64,000 nt of DNA from Nannocystis punicea (GCF_026965555.1 NZ_CP114040.1:1488001-1552000); one strand, 5' to 3'; numbered from the stretch's first letter, positions 8,393 to 17,235 are shown. Notes: generated from the letters alone by a model not told the origin. Numbers and translations: made by a program.

Positions 8393-9313
8393 ATGTACAG
8401 CCTGCTGGGTCCGTCCGAGTGTGTGAAGAGCGTGCGGTCGTGGGTGCGGCGGTCCGGCGGCCGCGGCGACGGCGACCTGCTGGCGCTCAAGGCCGAGTAC
8501 AACGCCCTGCTCGCCGAGCTGCAGGGCGACGCCGCCTGCACTCGCAGCGGCCGGCCCGAGTTCGTCGACGACCCGGTCGACGAGGCGCGCCTGTTGGCCG
8601 CGTTCGTCGAGGCGCCGACCGAGAACGACATCCTCGCGGCGATCACCCCCGAGGTCGTGGCGGCGACCATCGACGCGCGCGACCCCGATTTCATCGGCTT
8701 CACCCGCGCGGCCACGATCGCCGCGGCGCAGCGCCTGTACGACCTCGACCCGGATCGCGGCGCGGTGTTCGGCCTGATCGTCAACCGCCTGTTCTGCGCC
8801 CGCCTGGCCCACAACCTCGGCGGCTCGACGCACCGCTCGGTCGGCGCGGTGTGGATCAACCTGCCGGAGTCGACGCCGGCGCTCGACCGCGTCGAGTTCC
8901 TGATGCACGAGCTGACCCACAACCTGCTGTTCGTCGACGACCGCGCGCACGGCCACTTCGCCAGCGCGGCCGCGTTCAGCGTGCGCGAGGGCGGGGCGAC
9001 GTCGGCGATCCGCCGGACCCCGCGCCCGCTCTATTGCGTGTTCCACAGCCTGTTGGTGGCAGTCGAGATCTTCGCCTTGCGGGCCCAGGTCCTCGGTCAC
9101 CCCGACGCGCCGGTGCTGCACCCGGCGTCGCCCAAGTTGCTCGCCGATTGCATCGCCACTGCCGCGTCGATCCGCGAGATCGCGGGATGGCAAGAGATGT
9201 TCACCGCGCGCGGGCGCCACCTGTTCGACCTGTGCCAGATCTTCCTCGCCGAGCAGGCCCGGAGCACCCGCGCCGATCGCCCGCCCGTCGCGGTCGCCCT
9301 GCAGGCATTGTGA
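8393..9313 (+). CDS. HExxH-motif protein B, paralogue of the preceding protein
   Basis: 306 residues; ATG with GAGGAGACGACG overlapping the upstream stop codon, so it is probably translationally coupled. It shares with protein A the opening MY-LLG, HELTH at 172-176, a following NLLFVDDRAHGHF, and RPLYCVFHSLL with His218. The putative metal and cofactor ligands therefore sit at exactly the same positions. Overall identity outside these blocks is low, which suggests an old duplication with divided target specificity (different residues or repeat types). Predicted cytoplasmic. Its stop overlaps the next start (TGATG). The reaction, peptide beta-hydroxylation with alpha-ketoglutarate, is inferred from the family resemblance and from the hydroxylase gene that follows. 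Confidence 0.6.
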   Translation: MYSLLGPSECVKSVRSWVRRSGGRGDGDLLALKAEYNALLAELQGDAACTRSGRPEFVDDPVDEARLLAAFVEAPTENDILAAITPEVVAATIDARDPDFIGFTRAATIAAAQRLYDLDPDRGAVFGLIVNRLFCARLAHNLGGSTHRSVGAVWINLPESTPALDRVEFLMHELTHNLLFVDDRAHGHFASAAAFSVREGGATSAIRRTPRPLYCVFHSLLVAVEIFALRAQVLGHPDAPVLHPASPKLLADCIATAASIREIAGWQEMFTARGRHLFDLCQIFLAEQARSTRADRPPVAVALQAL

Positions 9314-10089
9314 TGTGGCGACTGTCGGACGCGGACATGTTCCTCCTGTGGAAGGAGGTCGAGCGGCGCCACGGGCCGCGGGCCAGCGCGCGCGTCGAGG
9401 CGATGCTGGTCGGCATGACGGGGCGCGGCGAGCCGGCGGCGGCGCCCGGGCAGCACGTGGCCGACTTCGTGTTCCCGGGCCTGCCGACGCGGCCGTGGTA
9501 CGAGGCCGAAGAGTTCGCGTGGGTGCCGGCGCTCGAGCAGCGGGCCTCGCAGATCCACCGCGCCTTTCGCTCGGTGCGGGCCGGGGGCGCGGGGGTCGAA
9601 CACTACCTGCCGCGCGACCAGGGCCCGACGCGCACGACCGCGGCCGGGCTGGCGCCGCCCGAGGAGGGCTGGCGCGCGTACTTCTTCGTCCGCGACGGCA
9701 GCGTGCGCGCGGAGGCGTGCCGGCGCTGCCCCGAGGTCGCGGCGGCGCTCGACGCGACGCCGCTGGGGCTCGGCGACGCGATGTTCTCGATCCTGGCCGG
9801 TCGCTCGGAGATCCCGCCGCACTGCGGCCTCAACAATTTGTGTTTGACGTGCCACCTCGCGCTCGAGGTGCCCGACGCGTGCGGGCTCGAGGCCGAGGAC
9901 GAGGCGCGCGCGTGGCAGGCGGGTCGCTGCCTGATCTTCGACGACACGTTCCGTCACCGCGCCTGGAACGCGAGCGACCACGAGCGCGTGGTCCTGCTGT
10001 TCGACTTCTGGCACCCGGCATTGACGGCGGTCGAGCGCGAGGTGCTGCGCTGGCTCATCCCGCGGATCCGCCGCTGTCAGCCGGGCTGA
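9313..10089 (+). CDS. Aspartyl/asparaginyl beta-hydroxylase family dioxygenase
   Basis: 258 residues. The ATG shares its first base with the stop of HExxH protein B (TGATG); an upstream in-frame extension exists but lies inside that gene. The double-stranded beta-helix core shows the family signature: IPPHCG with His170, LTCHLALEVP, GRCLIFDDTFRHRAWN with His215, and ERVVLLFDFWHP with Arg225 as candidate 2-oxoglutarate-binding residue. Members of this family use a two-His iron site and lack the usual acidic ligand, which fits. The enzyme should hydroxylate the beta-carbon of Asp or Asn in a peptide. Tight coupling to the HExxH genes and the repeat gene suggests the LRM-repeat protein as substrate; that link is inference. 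Confidence 0.85.
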   Translation: MWRLSDADMFLLWKEVERRHGPRASARVEAMLVGMTGRGEPAAAPGQHVADFVFPGLPTRPWYEAEEFAWVPALEQRASQIHRAFRSVRAGGAGVEHYLPRDQGPTRTTAAGLAPPEEGWRAYFFVRDGSVRAEACRRCPEVAAALDATPLGLGDAMFSILAGRSEIPPHCGLNNLCLTCHLALEVPDACGLEAEDEARAWQAGRCLIFDDTFRHRAWNASDHERVVLLFDFWHPALTAVEREVLRWLIPRIRRCQPG

Positions 10090-10702
10090 ACACGAGGTCG
10101 ACGAGGTGCTGCAATGCGGTCCGCGTGGCGCTCGGGGCCACGGCGTCGCGATAGGCGTCGTACACCGCGCGGTCGTGCAGGCGCGCCCAGGCGACGCCCT
10201 CCTTGAAGCCCGACCACCGGCGCCCGACCAGGCCGTGGCGGATCTCGAGCAGCTGCGTCAGCAGCTCGGCCCGGCGCAGGCCGGCGAGCACCGGGTCGGG
10301 ATCGTCGAGGCGCACCAGCATCTTGTCGGCCCACGCGCGCAGGGTCGCGACCTCGGTCGCGGCGGTCGTCGCGGGAGGCCTCGCGTGGGCGGCGGCGATG
10401 CGCTGCAGCAGCGCGGCGCCGCGGCCGTGATCGTCGCGCAGCACCACGGCCCCGTGCAGCCGCAGCAGCGCCGGCGCGGGCTCGCCGGCGACTGCAGCGT
10501 CCGACTCGACGAACACGTCGATCGCGGCGCCGCGCCAGGTGAACACCTCATGCAGCGAGGGTCCTGCGTCGCGCAGGGCGAACAGGTCGTGGTCGCTGTC
10601 CGCCTCGTGGTCGCCGCGGGCGCGCGAGCCGTAGAGCAGGACTGCGTGGCAGCCGTAGCGCCCGGCGATCATCGCCGCGATGTCGGACAGCGACGGCGTC
10701 AC
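10055..10702 (-). CDS. Nucleotidyltransferase-domain protein
   Basis: About 215 residues from a GTG at 10702; the frame is open further upstream to 10933, but that part is Arg-rich and runs into the promoter region of the divergent gene. GSRARGDHEADSDHDLFAL is the minimal nucleotidyltransferase signature (GS-x-ARG-x5-SD-x-D), followed by the third acidic strand AAIDVFVE. The C-terminal half is helical and HEPN-like in length. Such proteins transfer NMP to proteins or small molecules, and some act as toxin or antitoxin. No separate partner gene is present. Its 3' end overlaps the convergent hydroxylase gene by 35 bases. Confidence 0.75.
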   Translation of the reverse strand: MTPSLSDIAAMIAGRYGCHAVLLYGSRARGDHEADSDHDLFALRDAGPSLHEVFTWRGAAIDVFVESDAAVAGEPAPALLRLHGAVVLRDDHGRGAALLQRIAAAHARPPATTAATEVATLRAWADKMLVRLDDPDPVLAGLRRAELLTQLLEIRHGLVGRRWSGFKEGVAWARLHDRAVYDAYRDAVAPSATRTALQHLVDLVFSPADSGGSAG

Positions 10703-10883
10703 GCACGGACAAGGTAGCACCGTGCCGTCGGGCCAAAACGCAGGCGCAGCGAGGGTTCGAGCGGGACCACCTGAACGGGGTTCAGAGGCGAGAAAACGTC
10801 CATTCGTGCGCGCCATCGCGCTCCGGGCTCTTGTTTTTGCGACGGACCGTCGTAAACCATGGACCACCAGCGCGGGAGATCGT

Positions 10884-12083
10884 ATGAGCACGCAGCGTAG
10901 AGCCCTCGTCGTCGGACTCGGCATCGCCGGCATGGCCTCGGCGATCGGGCTGCGGCAGGCGGGGTGGCAGGTGACCGTGATCGAGCGGGCGGCGCAGCGT
11001 CGGCTCGGTGGTTACTTCATCGGCCTGTTCGGCACCGGCCTCAGCGCCGCGCGGCGGCTCGGGGTGATGGATGCGGTGCACATGCGCACGCCGAAGAGCA
11101 CGAAGACCTGGGCGGTCACTCGCGCCGGCGACCGCAGCCGCACCAATGGTTTCCTCGATCAGCCGGGCGAGCCGCAGGGCGTGCTGCGCGGCGACGTCGA
11201 GGCCGCGCTGTTCGAGCACCTCGGCGATGTCGAGGTGCGCTACGCGACGGTGCCGACGAGCATCGTCGACGTCGACGGCGGCGCGCTCGTCACCACGCGC
11301 CACGCCGCGACCGGCGACGAGCGGTGCGAAAAGTTCGATCTGGTCGTCGGCGCCGACGGCGTGCGCTCGACCGTCCGGCGCCTCGTGTTCGGCCCGCACG
11401 AGCGCTACGTGAAGCCGCTCCACGCGATGATCTGCGCCTTCCAGCTCGAGTCGCAGGTGCCGTACTTCCCGGCCGAGCACGGCCTCGTCCTGGCCGAGCC
11501 GCGGCGGTCGCTGTGGGTGTTTCCGTTCGAGGATTGCCCGCCGACCGCGCTGTTCTCGTACCGCACCCGCGACATCGACGCGCAGTTCCAGGGGCCCGTG
11601 CGCGAGGTGCTGCGGCGCACCTACGGGCCCGAGCCGCTCGGCGAGATCCTCGGCCACGTGCTCGAGCAGTTCGACCGCGCCGAGCACTGGCTGTTCGACT
11701 CCGTCAGTCAGGTGCACATGCCCTCGTGGCGCTCCGGTCGGACCGTCCTCGTCGGCGACGCGGCGTGGTGCATGACGTTGTACTCCGGCATGGGCGCGTC
11801 GGTGGGCCTGGCCGGCGGCTCGCTGCTCGGGCGGCTGGTCGCGCGGCATGGCGAGGACCTCGAGACCGCGCTGCGCACCTGGGAGGCGCGGCTGATGCCG
11901 TTCGCCCGTCAGCATCAGCGGGCCGCGCTGTTCAAGTCGCAGGTCTTCACGCCGAGCGGGCCCGTCATGCACTTCCTGCTCAAGGGCCTCAATCGCCTCG
12001 GCGCGAAGCGCAGCAAGGACAACGAGCCGACCGCGCTGGAGCAGTGGTTCGTGCGGCCGATGAACGTCGACTTCGCCGACTGA
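10884..12083 (+). CDS. FAD-dependent monooxygenase (PHBH/TetX-like)
   Basis: 399 residues; ATG after GCGGGAGATCGT. The Rossmann motif GLGIAG with the distal acidic VIERA marks the FAD site. VVGADGVRSTVR is the conserved DG motif and VLVGDAAWCMT the GD motif of flavoprotein aromatic hydroxylases. It probably hydroxylates a small organic molecule with NAD(P)H and oxygen, in the cytoplasm. The TetR gene starts 18 bases after the stop on the same strand and is the likely regulator. Similar pairs often deal with antibiotics or secondary metabolites, but the substrate cannot be read from the sequence. Confidence 0.88.
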   Translation: MSTQRRALVVGLGIAGMASAIGLRQAGWQVTVIERAAQRRLGGYFIGLFGTGLSAARRLGVMDAVHMRTPKSTKTWAVTRAGDRSRTNGFLDQPGEPQGVLRGDVEAALFEHLGDVEVRYATVPTSIVDVDGGALVTTRHAATGDERCEKFDLVVGADGVRSTVRRLVFGPHERYVKPLHAMICAFQLESQVPYFPAEHGLVLAEPRRSLWVFPFEDCPPTALFSYRTRDIDAQFQGPVREVLRRTYGPEPLGEILGHVLEQFDRAEHWLFDSVSQVHMPSWRSGRTVLVGDAAWCMTLYSGMGASVGLAGGSLLGRLVARHGEDLETALRTWEARLMPFARQHQRAALFKSQVFTPSGPVMHFLLKGLNRLGAKRSKDNEPTALEQWFVRPMNVDFAD

Positions 12084-12101
12084 TCTCCGCTATCACATGT
12101 C

Positions 12102-12734
12102 ATGCCCAAGATCGACGCGCCCACCCTCGCCGAGCATCGGGAGACGATCTGGAAGCGCCTCCACGACGGCTTCCTGCAGGCCGTCGACGAGGAGGGCTAC
12201 GGCGCGCTGACTCTGGCCTCGATCGCCCGGCACGCGGGCATCGCCCGCAACACCATCTACAACTATGCGCCGACCAAGGACGCGCTGCTCGTGGCGGTCG
12301 TCAAGGCGCAGGTCGAGCCGTTCGTGGCCGCGATCGTCGAGGAGTGCGCGCGCATCGACGACCCGGAGGCGCGGCTCGCCCTGGTCGTGCGGCGCCACCT
12401 GGCGGCCCTCGTGCCGGGCGTCCACGGGCTCTCGATCGTCAACGCCCTGGAGAACATCCTGCCCGCCGAGGTGAGCGGCGCGATCGCGTCGTTCTTCCAG
12501 CCGGTGTTCGCAATCGTCGCCGGCATCGTCGAGCAGGGCATCCGCGCGGGCATGTTCCGCCCGGTCGCGGACGTGCGGCGCCTGGTCGAGATGATGGTCG
12601 GGGTCATGCACGCGGCCCGGCGCTCGGTGGTCGCGGGCGAGCCGGTCGAGGTGGTCGTGGCCGAGACCACGGAGTTCTTGCTCGGAGGCCTGCGTGGCCG
12701 GCAGGAGCCCGGCCGGCCGGGTCGCTCCGCGTAG
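12102..12734 (+). CDS. TetR family transcriptional regulator
   Basis: 210 residues. Residues ~12-60 form the TetR helix-turn-helix: ALTLASIARHAGIARNTIYNY is the recognition part. The C-terminal ligand domain is variable and helical. The ATG is 18 bases after the monooxygenase stop and no clear promoter lies between, so the two are likely one operon and the regulator probably controls it, responding to the monooxygenase substrate or product. Confidence 0.88.
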   Translation: MPKIDAPTLAEHRETIWKRLHDGFLQAVDEEGYGALTLASIARHAGIARNTIYNYAPTKDALLVAVVKAQVEPFVAAIVEECARIDDPEARLALVVRRHLAALVPGVHGLSIVNALENILPAEVSGAIASFFQPVFAIVAGIVEQGIRAGMFRPVADVRRLVEMMVGVMHAARRSVVAGEPVEVVVAETTEFLLGGLRGRQEPGRPGRSA

Positions 12735-12872
12735 CGCGGATGCACCGAGGGATACCGTCGCGGGCTCGCGGACCCGGGCCGAGGACGCGTGGGTTCCGGT
12801 CGCGGCTCGCGTCTCGCGCAGCCGGTCCCGTGGCGCTTGCGTTGCGAGGTCGAGGCCGCGACCATCGCGGCG

Positions 12873-13514
12873 ATGGCCAAGCTCACCAACCTTCCGCGGG
12901 GTCCGGTCGCGCTCGCGCCCGACGTCGAGGCGCAGCTCGGACGGCTCGCCGCGCAGCTCGGGCGCCCGGCGGCGGTGACCGTCGATCCCGCGCTCGTCGA
13001 GGAGGTGGAGGCGGAGCTCCGCACCGCGATCCCCTTCGAGATCCTCGCAGTGCTGGCGGTCGAGAATCGCTACCCGATCTGGCTGGCGGCGTGGACGCGG
13101 GACATCGACGATTACTACGTGACGAGCGGCGGCGGGATGCGGTTCCCCCACGTCGCGTTCGCGCAGCTCGTGGGCACGGCCGGCGACTGGACCGCGGAGC
13201 CCGTCTTCGCCGCGTTCAAGCGCACCGACGATCGGAGCGAGGCGCGGCTGGTGCGGTGGGACCTGCGCAAGCCGGGCCCGAACGGCGAGCCGTATTCGCT
13301 GGCGCAGTACCTCGCGGAGCGCCACGAGCCGCTGCGCCCCGGCCCCGCAGCGCCGCTGAAGCTGGCGATCGAGCCGCCGCCGGTGGTCGAGCGCTGGGCG
13401 ACGCACGCGAAGTTCGGCCGCGGCCGCGTGCTCGTCCGCGCGGAGGGCAAGACGAAGATCGAGTTCGCCGACGGGGTGCGCACCCTCGCCGACAACTTCT
13501 TGAAGTTCGAGTGA
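12873..13514 (+). CDS. Uncharacterised protein with UvrD/PcrA-tail-like C-terminal motif
   Basis: 213 residues from MAKLTNLPRG; an in-frame extension to 12789 is Arg-rich and unlikely. The last ~40 residues (HAKFGRGRVL, then KIEFADGVRTLADNFL) follow the V/H-x3-FG-x-G-x-V ... F-x-DG-x-x-L-x-x-x-FL pattern of the Tudor-like tail found at the C-termini of UvrD/PcrA helicases and in several unrelated proteins. The centre (EILAVLAVENRYPIWLAAWTRD) recalls SMI1/KNR4 (SUKH) immunity-type proteins, but only loosely. No signal peptide. Function unknown; a nucleic-acid or protein interaction role is a guess from the tail. Confidence 0.7.
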   Translation: MAKLTNLPRGPVALAPDVEAQLGRLAAQLGRPAAVTVDPALVEEVEAELRTAIPFEILAVLAVENRYPIWLAAWTRDIDDYYVTSGGGMRFPHVAFAQLVGTAGDWTAEPVFAAFKRTDDRSEARLVRWDLRKPGPNGEPYSLAQYLAERHEPLRPGPAAPLKLAIEPPPVVERWATHAKFGRGRVLVRAEGKTKIEFADGVRTLADNFLKFE

Positions 13515-13697
13515 TCGCCGCGGCGGCACGCGGCCCGTCTTGAGCGATGGGGCGCTCGACGGGCCGATGTGGAGAACCAGGGGTCCTCCGTCAGACCAGC
13601 GCCGGCGTGACGGTGGGGGTCCCTGCGATTGCCCGCGAGCTGCGAAAACGTCCGCCGACGTCGCCGCTCACGAGCAGTACACTCGAGGGCATTCGCC

Positions 13698-13928
13698 TCA
13701 AGGCTGCACGGAGCTCACCTGGACGTTCTGGTGCTCCGAATGGTGCGCCGCGTCGAAGGTGATATCCACGCTGGTGGCCCCCTGGATCGTCGCCAACGCG
13801 TTCGAGCACTGGAATCGGACACCCTGGCCGGTGAGGGCCGTGAGGGCGATTTTCATCGGTTGCGCAGTCATCAGAATGATCGCGTTGGCGTCGTGGTAAG
13901 CATTGTCGCGCAAGGTGATCGTGGGCAT
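13698..13928 (-). CDS. Small protein of unknown function, 76 residues
   Basis: The ATG at 13928 is preceded by GAAGAGGAGGAGACG, a near-perfect ribosome site, which supports a real gene. The protein is rich in Thr, Ala and His near the end (AAHHSEHQNVQVSS) and looks all-beta. No signal peptide or Cys pair. It lies 207 bases downstream of the glycosyltransferase gene on the same strand and may be the last gene of the minus-strand island. It matches no family I know. Confidence 0.6.
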   Translation of the reverse strand: MPTITLRDNAYHDANAIILMTAQPMKIALTALTGQGVRFQCSNALATIQGATSVDITFDAAHHSEHQNVQVSSVQP

Positions 13929-14135
13929 CGTCTCCTCCTCTTCGTGTGAAACGCCAGATGTGCCATGAATTGAACGCTGGCGAGTTTGCTCGAAGGATGG
14001 GTCGTCAGCGACGTCCGATCGAGCGGTTCAGCTCCGAGATGCGGCTCGCAGGATCGCGGCCGAGTCGCCCGGAGTCATGCCATGAAACCACATTATCACG
14101 GTCTTTGTCCCGAAGGCAACGCCCGATCTTCCGCG

Positions 14136-16400
14136 TCAGGTCGCATTCGTCGCCCGCATGAGCTGCTCCAGCCGGGCGGCGGAAAAGCTGTGCCAGCGCG
14201 CGCTGGAGACGAGCTTCGGGCTGGTGTTGCGCGGGTGGATCGTGGCTATGTAGAGGTCGGTGTGGGGGTTTACCGCGAGTCGCTTCGGATGCGGGCTCCA
14301 GACCATCGCGTTGTCTTCACCCACGTCGACGTTCGGGAACCGGACCCGCTCCCAGAGCTGCCGGGTGTAACAGAGCGTGCCGCCGCACACCCACGGCCGG
14401 GCGCCGTCATAGACGTATCGCCAGGCCTGGCGGCTCTCCGGAGCATAAAAGAACACCTTGTTCAATCCGCAGACGTCGGCCCCCTCGGCCCGGAGGGTCC
14501 GGACCTGTGAACTCAACCACTGCGGCGACATCCAGTCGTCGTCGTCCCAGTGGGCAATCAGTGCGCCGCGCGCCATCTCGCACGCCAAATTGCGCTTTTC
14601 GCCCAGGCTGACGCGGCGGTCGAGACGGCGGTAGCGCACGTTGTCCAGCCGCGGGATCAGGTCCTCGACGCCTTCTCCGCCGTCGTCGAGCACGATCAGC
14701 TCGCGCTCCGGATAATCCTGGGCCACGAAGTGCCGGATGGCCTGCGCGACGAAGGCCCGGCGATCGGCGGTGGGCATGATACAGGAGACCAGCGGCCGCG
14801 CGGAGCGAGGCGAGGGCGGCGTGAGAGCTGCCGGCGCGCGGTAGAACTCCCGATCCGGCCCGATGAAGTCGGGCTCGGGCACCTGCGACCAGCCGCTCTG
14901 CTGCAAGTAGCGGCCTTCCTTGAATTTCCACGTGTTGCCGTCATGGCGCACATAAACGTAGAGATCCCGCCCGGGCACGCGGCACAGCCGGGCGCCGTCG
15001 CGCATTGCGTTGACCATGAAGTCCGCGTCCTCGCGCAGAGACGTCGCGGGATAGGGTCCGCTGCGCAAAAAGACCTCCCGGCGAAACACCAGCGTCCCGC
15101 CGCTGACGTTCTCGACGAACAGCCGGCGAAAGAGGGCACGCGTGACCGCCCAAAACTCCGCGGCGTGGAGCACCAGAAACAGGATATCGCTGAGCCCGGT
15201 GATGTCCGCGAGGCCGCGGACGATCGGCATGACCTGACGGGTCAGCCGCTGGTCGCTCTGCCAGTCGTCGTCGTCCCAATGGGCGATGATCTCTCCGCGA
15301 GCCGCGCGGAGCGCCTCGTTGCGCTTGCCGCCGATGCTGCGCTGCGTGGTCCGGACCGCGCGAACGTCCGGGCCCTCGATGGCTCCCGGCAGATCGGCGT
15401 CGTCTTCATGGACGATGATGAGCTCGCGGTTGGGGTAGGCCTGTCGGCGAAAATAGGCGATCGATCGGGCCACGAACTCCGGCCGGCCCCGGGTCGGCAT
15501 GATACAGCTGACGAGCGGCAGGGCGCAGCGCTCGCCGGCCGCGCCGGGCGCAGCGCGGAGCGGCAAGCGGACGCGGGTCGTCGACGCGGGCGCAAAATCA
15601 GGGCAGGCGTCCCCGTGGCAATGAGCGTGGTAGGGCGCATCATCGCCGCCGGGTCCGGCCCGGCGACCGCAGAAGCGATCTTGATACAGACGTTTGTTCA
15701 CCTCGAACAGCGCCAGCTCGTCGGCGATGCGCCAGCTCGTGATCGGCCCCCGCCGCACGAACGCAGCCTGGACCCAGACCCCCCTGAACCCCGCGCGGGC
15801 CGCACGGACGCCGTAGTCCATCTCCCAGCACGGGCCCCGCCCGTAGCTCGCATCCGCGGCCCCGATCGCGGCGACGACCTCCTTGCGGACCGCCAGGCAG
15901 AAGTCGGACAAGCTGTGCAACGGCGCCATCGACCGCCAACTCTCGCCGAATCGCTGCACCAGCGACTCTGCCTCGCGCTCGACATCATGGGCCGAATCAC
16001 CGCACTCGGCCGCCACCGCCTGCTCGTTCCAGCAGCGGTTGGTCGAAGGTCCGGCCAGGCCGTTGCCCGGATCCGCGTCGAGCGCTCGCAACAGCCGCTC
16101 GAGCCAGTCGGGGCCCGGCCTCGCGCCATCTTCGAGAAATACGTAGATGTCGGCGGGGTGCGCCACGAGCTCGTTGAAGCTGACCGCCGCCCCCCCTGGC
16201 CCCGGCACCGCGAGCCGGGCGACGTTGCAGCTGGCGAGCGCCTGCGCGAGCGGCTGCGCCTCGCCCGGGGCAGGATCGACGAGCACGATCAATTCAAAGG
16301 CGTGAGCGGTGGTCTCGTGGAGCGCCAGGAGCGTCTCGGTCGCCGTGTGCGCCGAGGTGACATGGACGCCGATCAGGATCCGACGCGTCGAGCTCTGCAT
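14136..16400 (-). CDS. Multidomain GT2 (GT-A fold) glycosyltransferase with three tandem units
   Basis: 754 residues. The ATG at 16400 overlaps the stop of the FkbM gene by one base (TGATG), so the reading frame further upstream is a shadow. Unit 1 (~1-260) has a GT-A layout with VFLEDGARPGPDWL. Units 2 (~295-490) and 3 (~538-735) each begin VSCIMPT and carry a DDDD block in IAHWDDDDW, the metal/nucleotide-sugar binding acidic motif. Units 2 and 3 look fully catalytic; unit 1 has a weaker acidic motif. Such proteins add two or more sugars to one acceptor in the cytoplasm. With the FkbM methyltransferase upstream, it probably builds an O-methylated glycan on a protein or surface polymer of this island; the acceptor is unknown. 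Confidence 0.85.
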   Translation of the reverse strand: MQSSTRRILIGVHVTSAHTATETLLALHETTAHAFELIVLVDPAPGEAQPLAQALASCNVARLAVPGPGGAAVSFNELVAHPADIYVFLEDGARPGPDWLERLLRALDADPGNGLAGPSTNRCWNEQAVAAECGDSAHDVEREAESLVQRFGESWRSMAPLHSLSDFCLAVRKEVVAAIGAADASYGRGPCWEMDYGVRAARAGFRGVWVQAAFVRRGPITSWRIADELALFEVNKRLYQDRFCGRRAGPGGDDAPYHAHCHGDACPDFAPASTTRVRLPLRAAPGAAGERCALPLVSCIMPTRGRPEFVARSIAYFRRQAYPNRELIIVHEDDADLPGAIEGPDVRAVRTTQRSIGGKRNEALRAARGEIIAHWDDDDWQSDQRLTRQVMPIVRGLADITGLSDILFLVLHAAEFWAVTRALFRRLFVENVSGGTLVFRREVFLRSGPYPATSLREDADFMVNAMRDGARLCRVPGRDLYVYVRHDGNTWKFKEGRYLQQSGWSQVPEPDFIGPDREFYRAPAALTPPSPRSARPLVSCIMPTADRRAFVAQAIRHFVAQDYPERELIVLDDGGEGVEDLIPRLDNVRYRRLDRRVSLGEKRNLACEMARGALIAHWDDDDWMSPQWLSSQVRTLRAEGADVCGLNKVFFYAPESRQAWRYVYDGARPWVCGGTLCYTRQLWERVRFPNVDVGEDNAMVWSPHPKRLAVNPHTDLYIATIHPRNTSPKLVSSARWHSFSAARLEQLMRATNAT

Positions 16401-17221
16401 CACCACACCTCGTCGCTGGCGACCAGCCCGTCGCCGAGGAGGTGCTCCAGCGCTCGCCACGGGCTGTCCGGCGAATCGTCGGTCCAATCCCGCACCTCCG
16501 AGAGGCGCTGGTCGACGCGGTCGCGATCGCGACCCGCGGCGCCGTGGAGGTAGCGGTAGCACCGGCGCAACTCCTCGATGCACGCGCCGATATGGGCCTG
16601 GCGCAGGGCCGGCGCGGGGGCGTGGAACGACACGTAGGCGGTCGGCATGCCGAACGCGGCGAGCTCCCGCCAGCGGCCCGGGATCAGCGAATACTCTCCG
16701 CCCTCGACGTCCATCTTGATGAAGCCGCAGTCGTCGATGGCATGGTTCACCAAGAACTCCGCGAGGGCGACCCCGTCGACGCGGCAGCTCGGCTGCCCGG
16801 GACGATGGGCGGTCGCCACCATGCCCGACATGCTGTCGCCGAACGCGCTGGCCTCGCCGTGATACATGCCCCCGGCATAGAGCTCGACGGGCCCCGACCG
16901 CGGCGCGATGCATTGGCGATGAAGGACGATGCGTTCACGCAGCGCGGGGTTCTCCGCGACATTGACCGCGAGCGCCGCGTGGGCGACGCTGTCGGGCTCG
17001 ATGGCGTGGACCCGACGGGCGAGCTGAGCGGCGTAGAGCGTCGTCGGCCCGATCCACGCGCCGATGTCGAGGCAGCTGCGATTCGGGGTGAGGAAGCGAT
17101 CGAACACGTCGAAGGTGTGAGGCTCCCAGTGCCCGGCGTTCACGCGCTCCCAGAACTTGCGGTGAGCTCCACCGGCATGGACATGGAAGCGACGGTCATG
17201 GACGGATACGATCGAGATCAT
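16400..17221 (-). CDS. FkbM family SAM-dependent methyltransferase
   Basis: 273 residues. LDIGAWIGPTTLYAA is the SAM-binding motif I, HAIEPDS the acidic motif II loop, and FIKMDVEGGEYSLI the FkbM hallmark. Members O-methylate sugars, lipids or hydroxyl groups of natural products. It lies 14 bases downstream of the nitrilase-fold gene and overlaps the glycosyltransferase gene by one base, so sugar methylation is the most economical role. Cytoplasmic. Confidence 0.9.
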   Translation of the reverse strand: MISIVSVHDRRFHVHAGGAHRKFWERVNAGHWEPHTFDVFDRFLTPNRSCLDIGAWIGPTTLYAAQLARRVHAIEPDSVAHAALAVNVAENPALRERIVLHRQCIAPRSGPVELYAGGMYHGEASAFGDSMSGMVATAHRPGQPSCRVDGVALAEFLVNHAIDDCGFIKMDVEGGEYSLIPGRWRELAAFGMPTAYVSFHAPAPALRQAHIGACIEELRRCYRYLHGAAGRDRDRVDQRLSEVRDWTDDSPDSPWRALEHLLGDGLVASDEVW

Positions 17222-17235
17222 GGGTTCGGCTCCTG

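Noticed and set aside
7513..9313. HExxH proteins as ordinary secreted zinc proteases
   Set aside because: No signal peptide, operon with a hydroxylase, and the RPL-x3-H block downstream fit the peptide-modification family better; the alternative stays open.
14136..16913. Glycosyltransferase start at 16913 (925 codons)
   Set aside because: The first 171 codons lie inside the FkbM methyltransferase gene in another frame; the coupled ATG at 16400 is the natural start.
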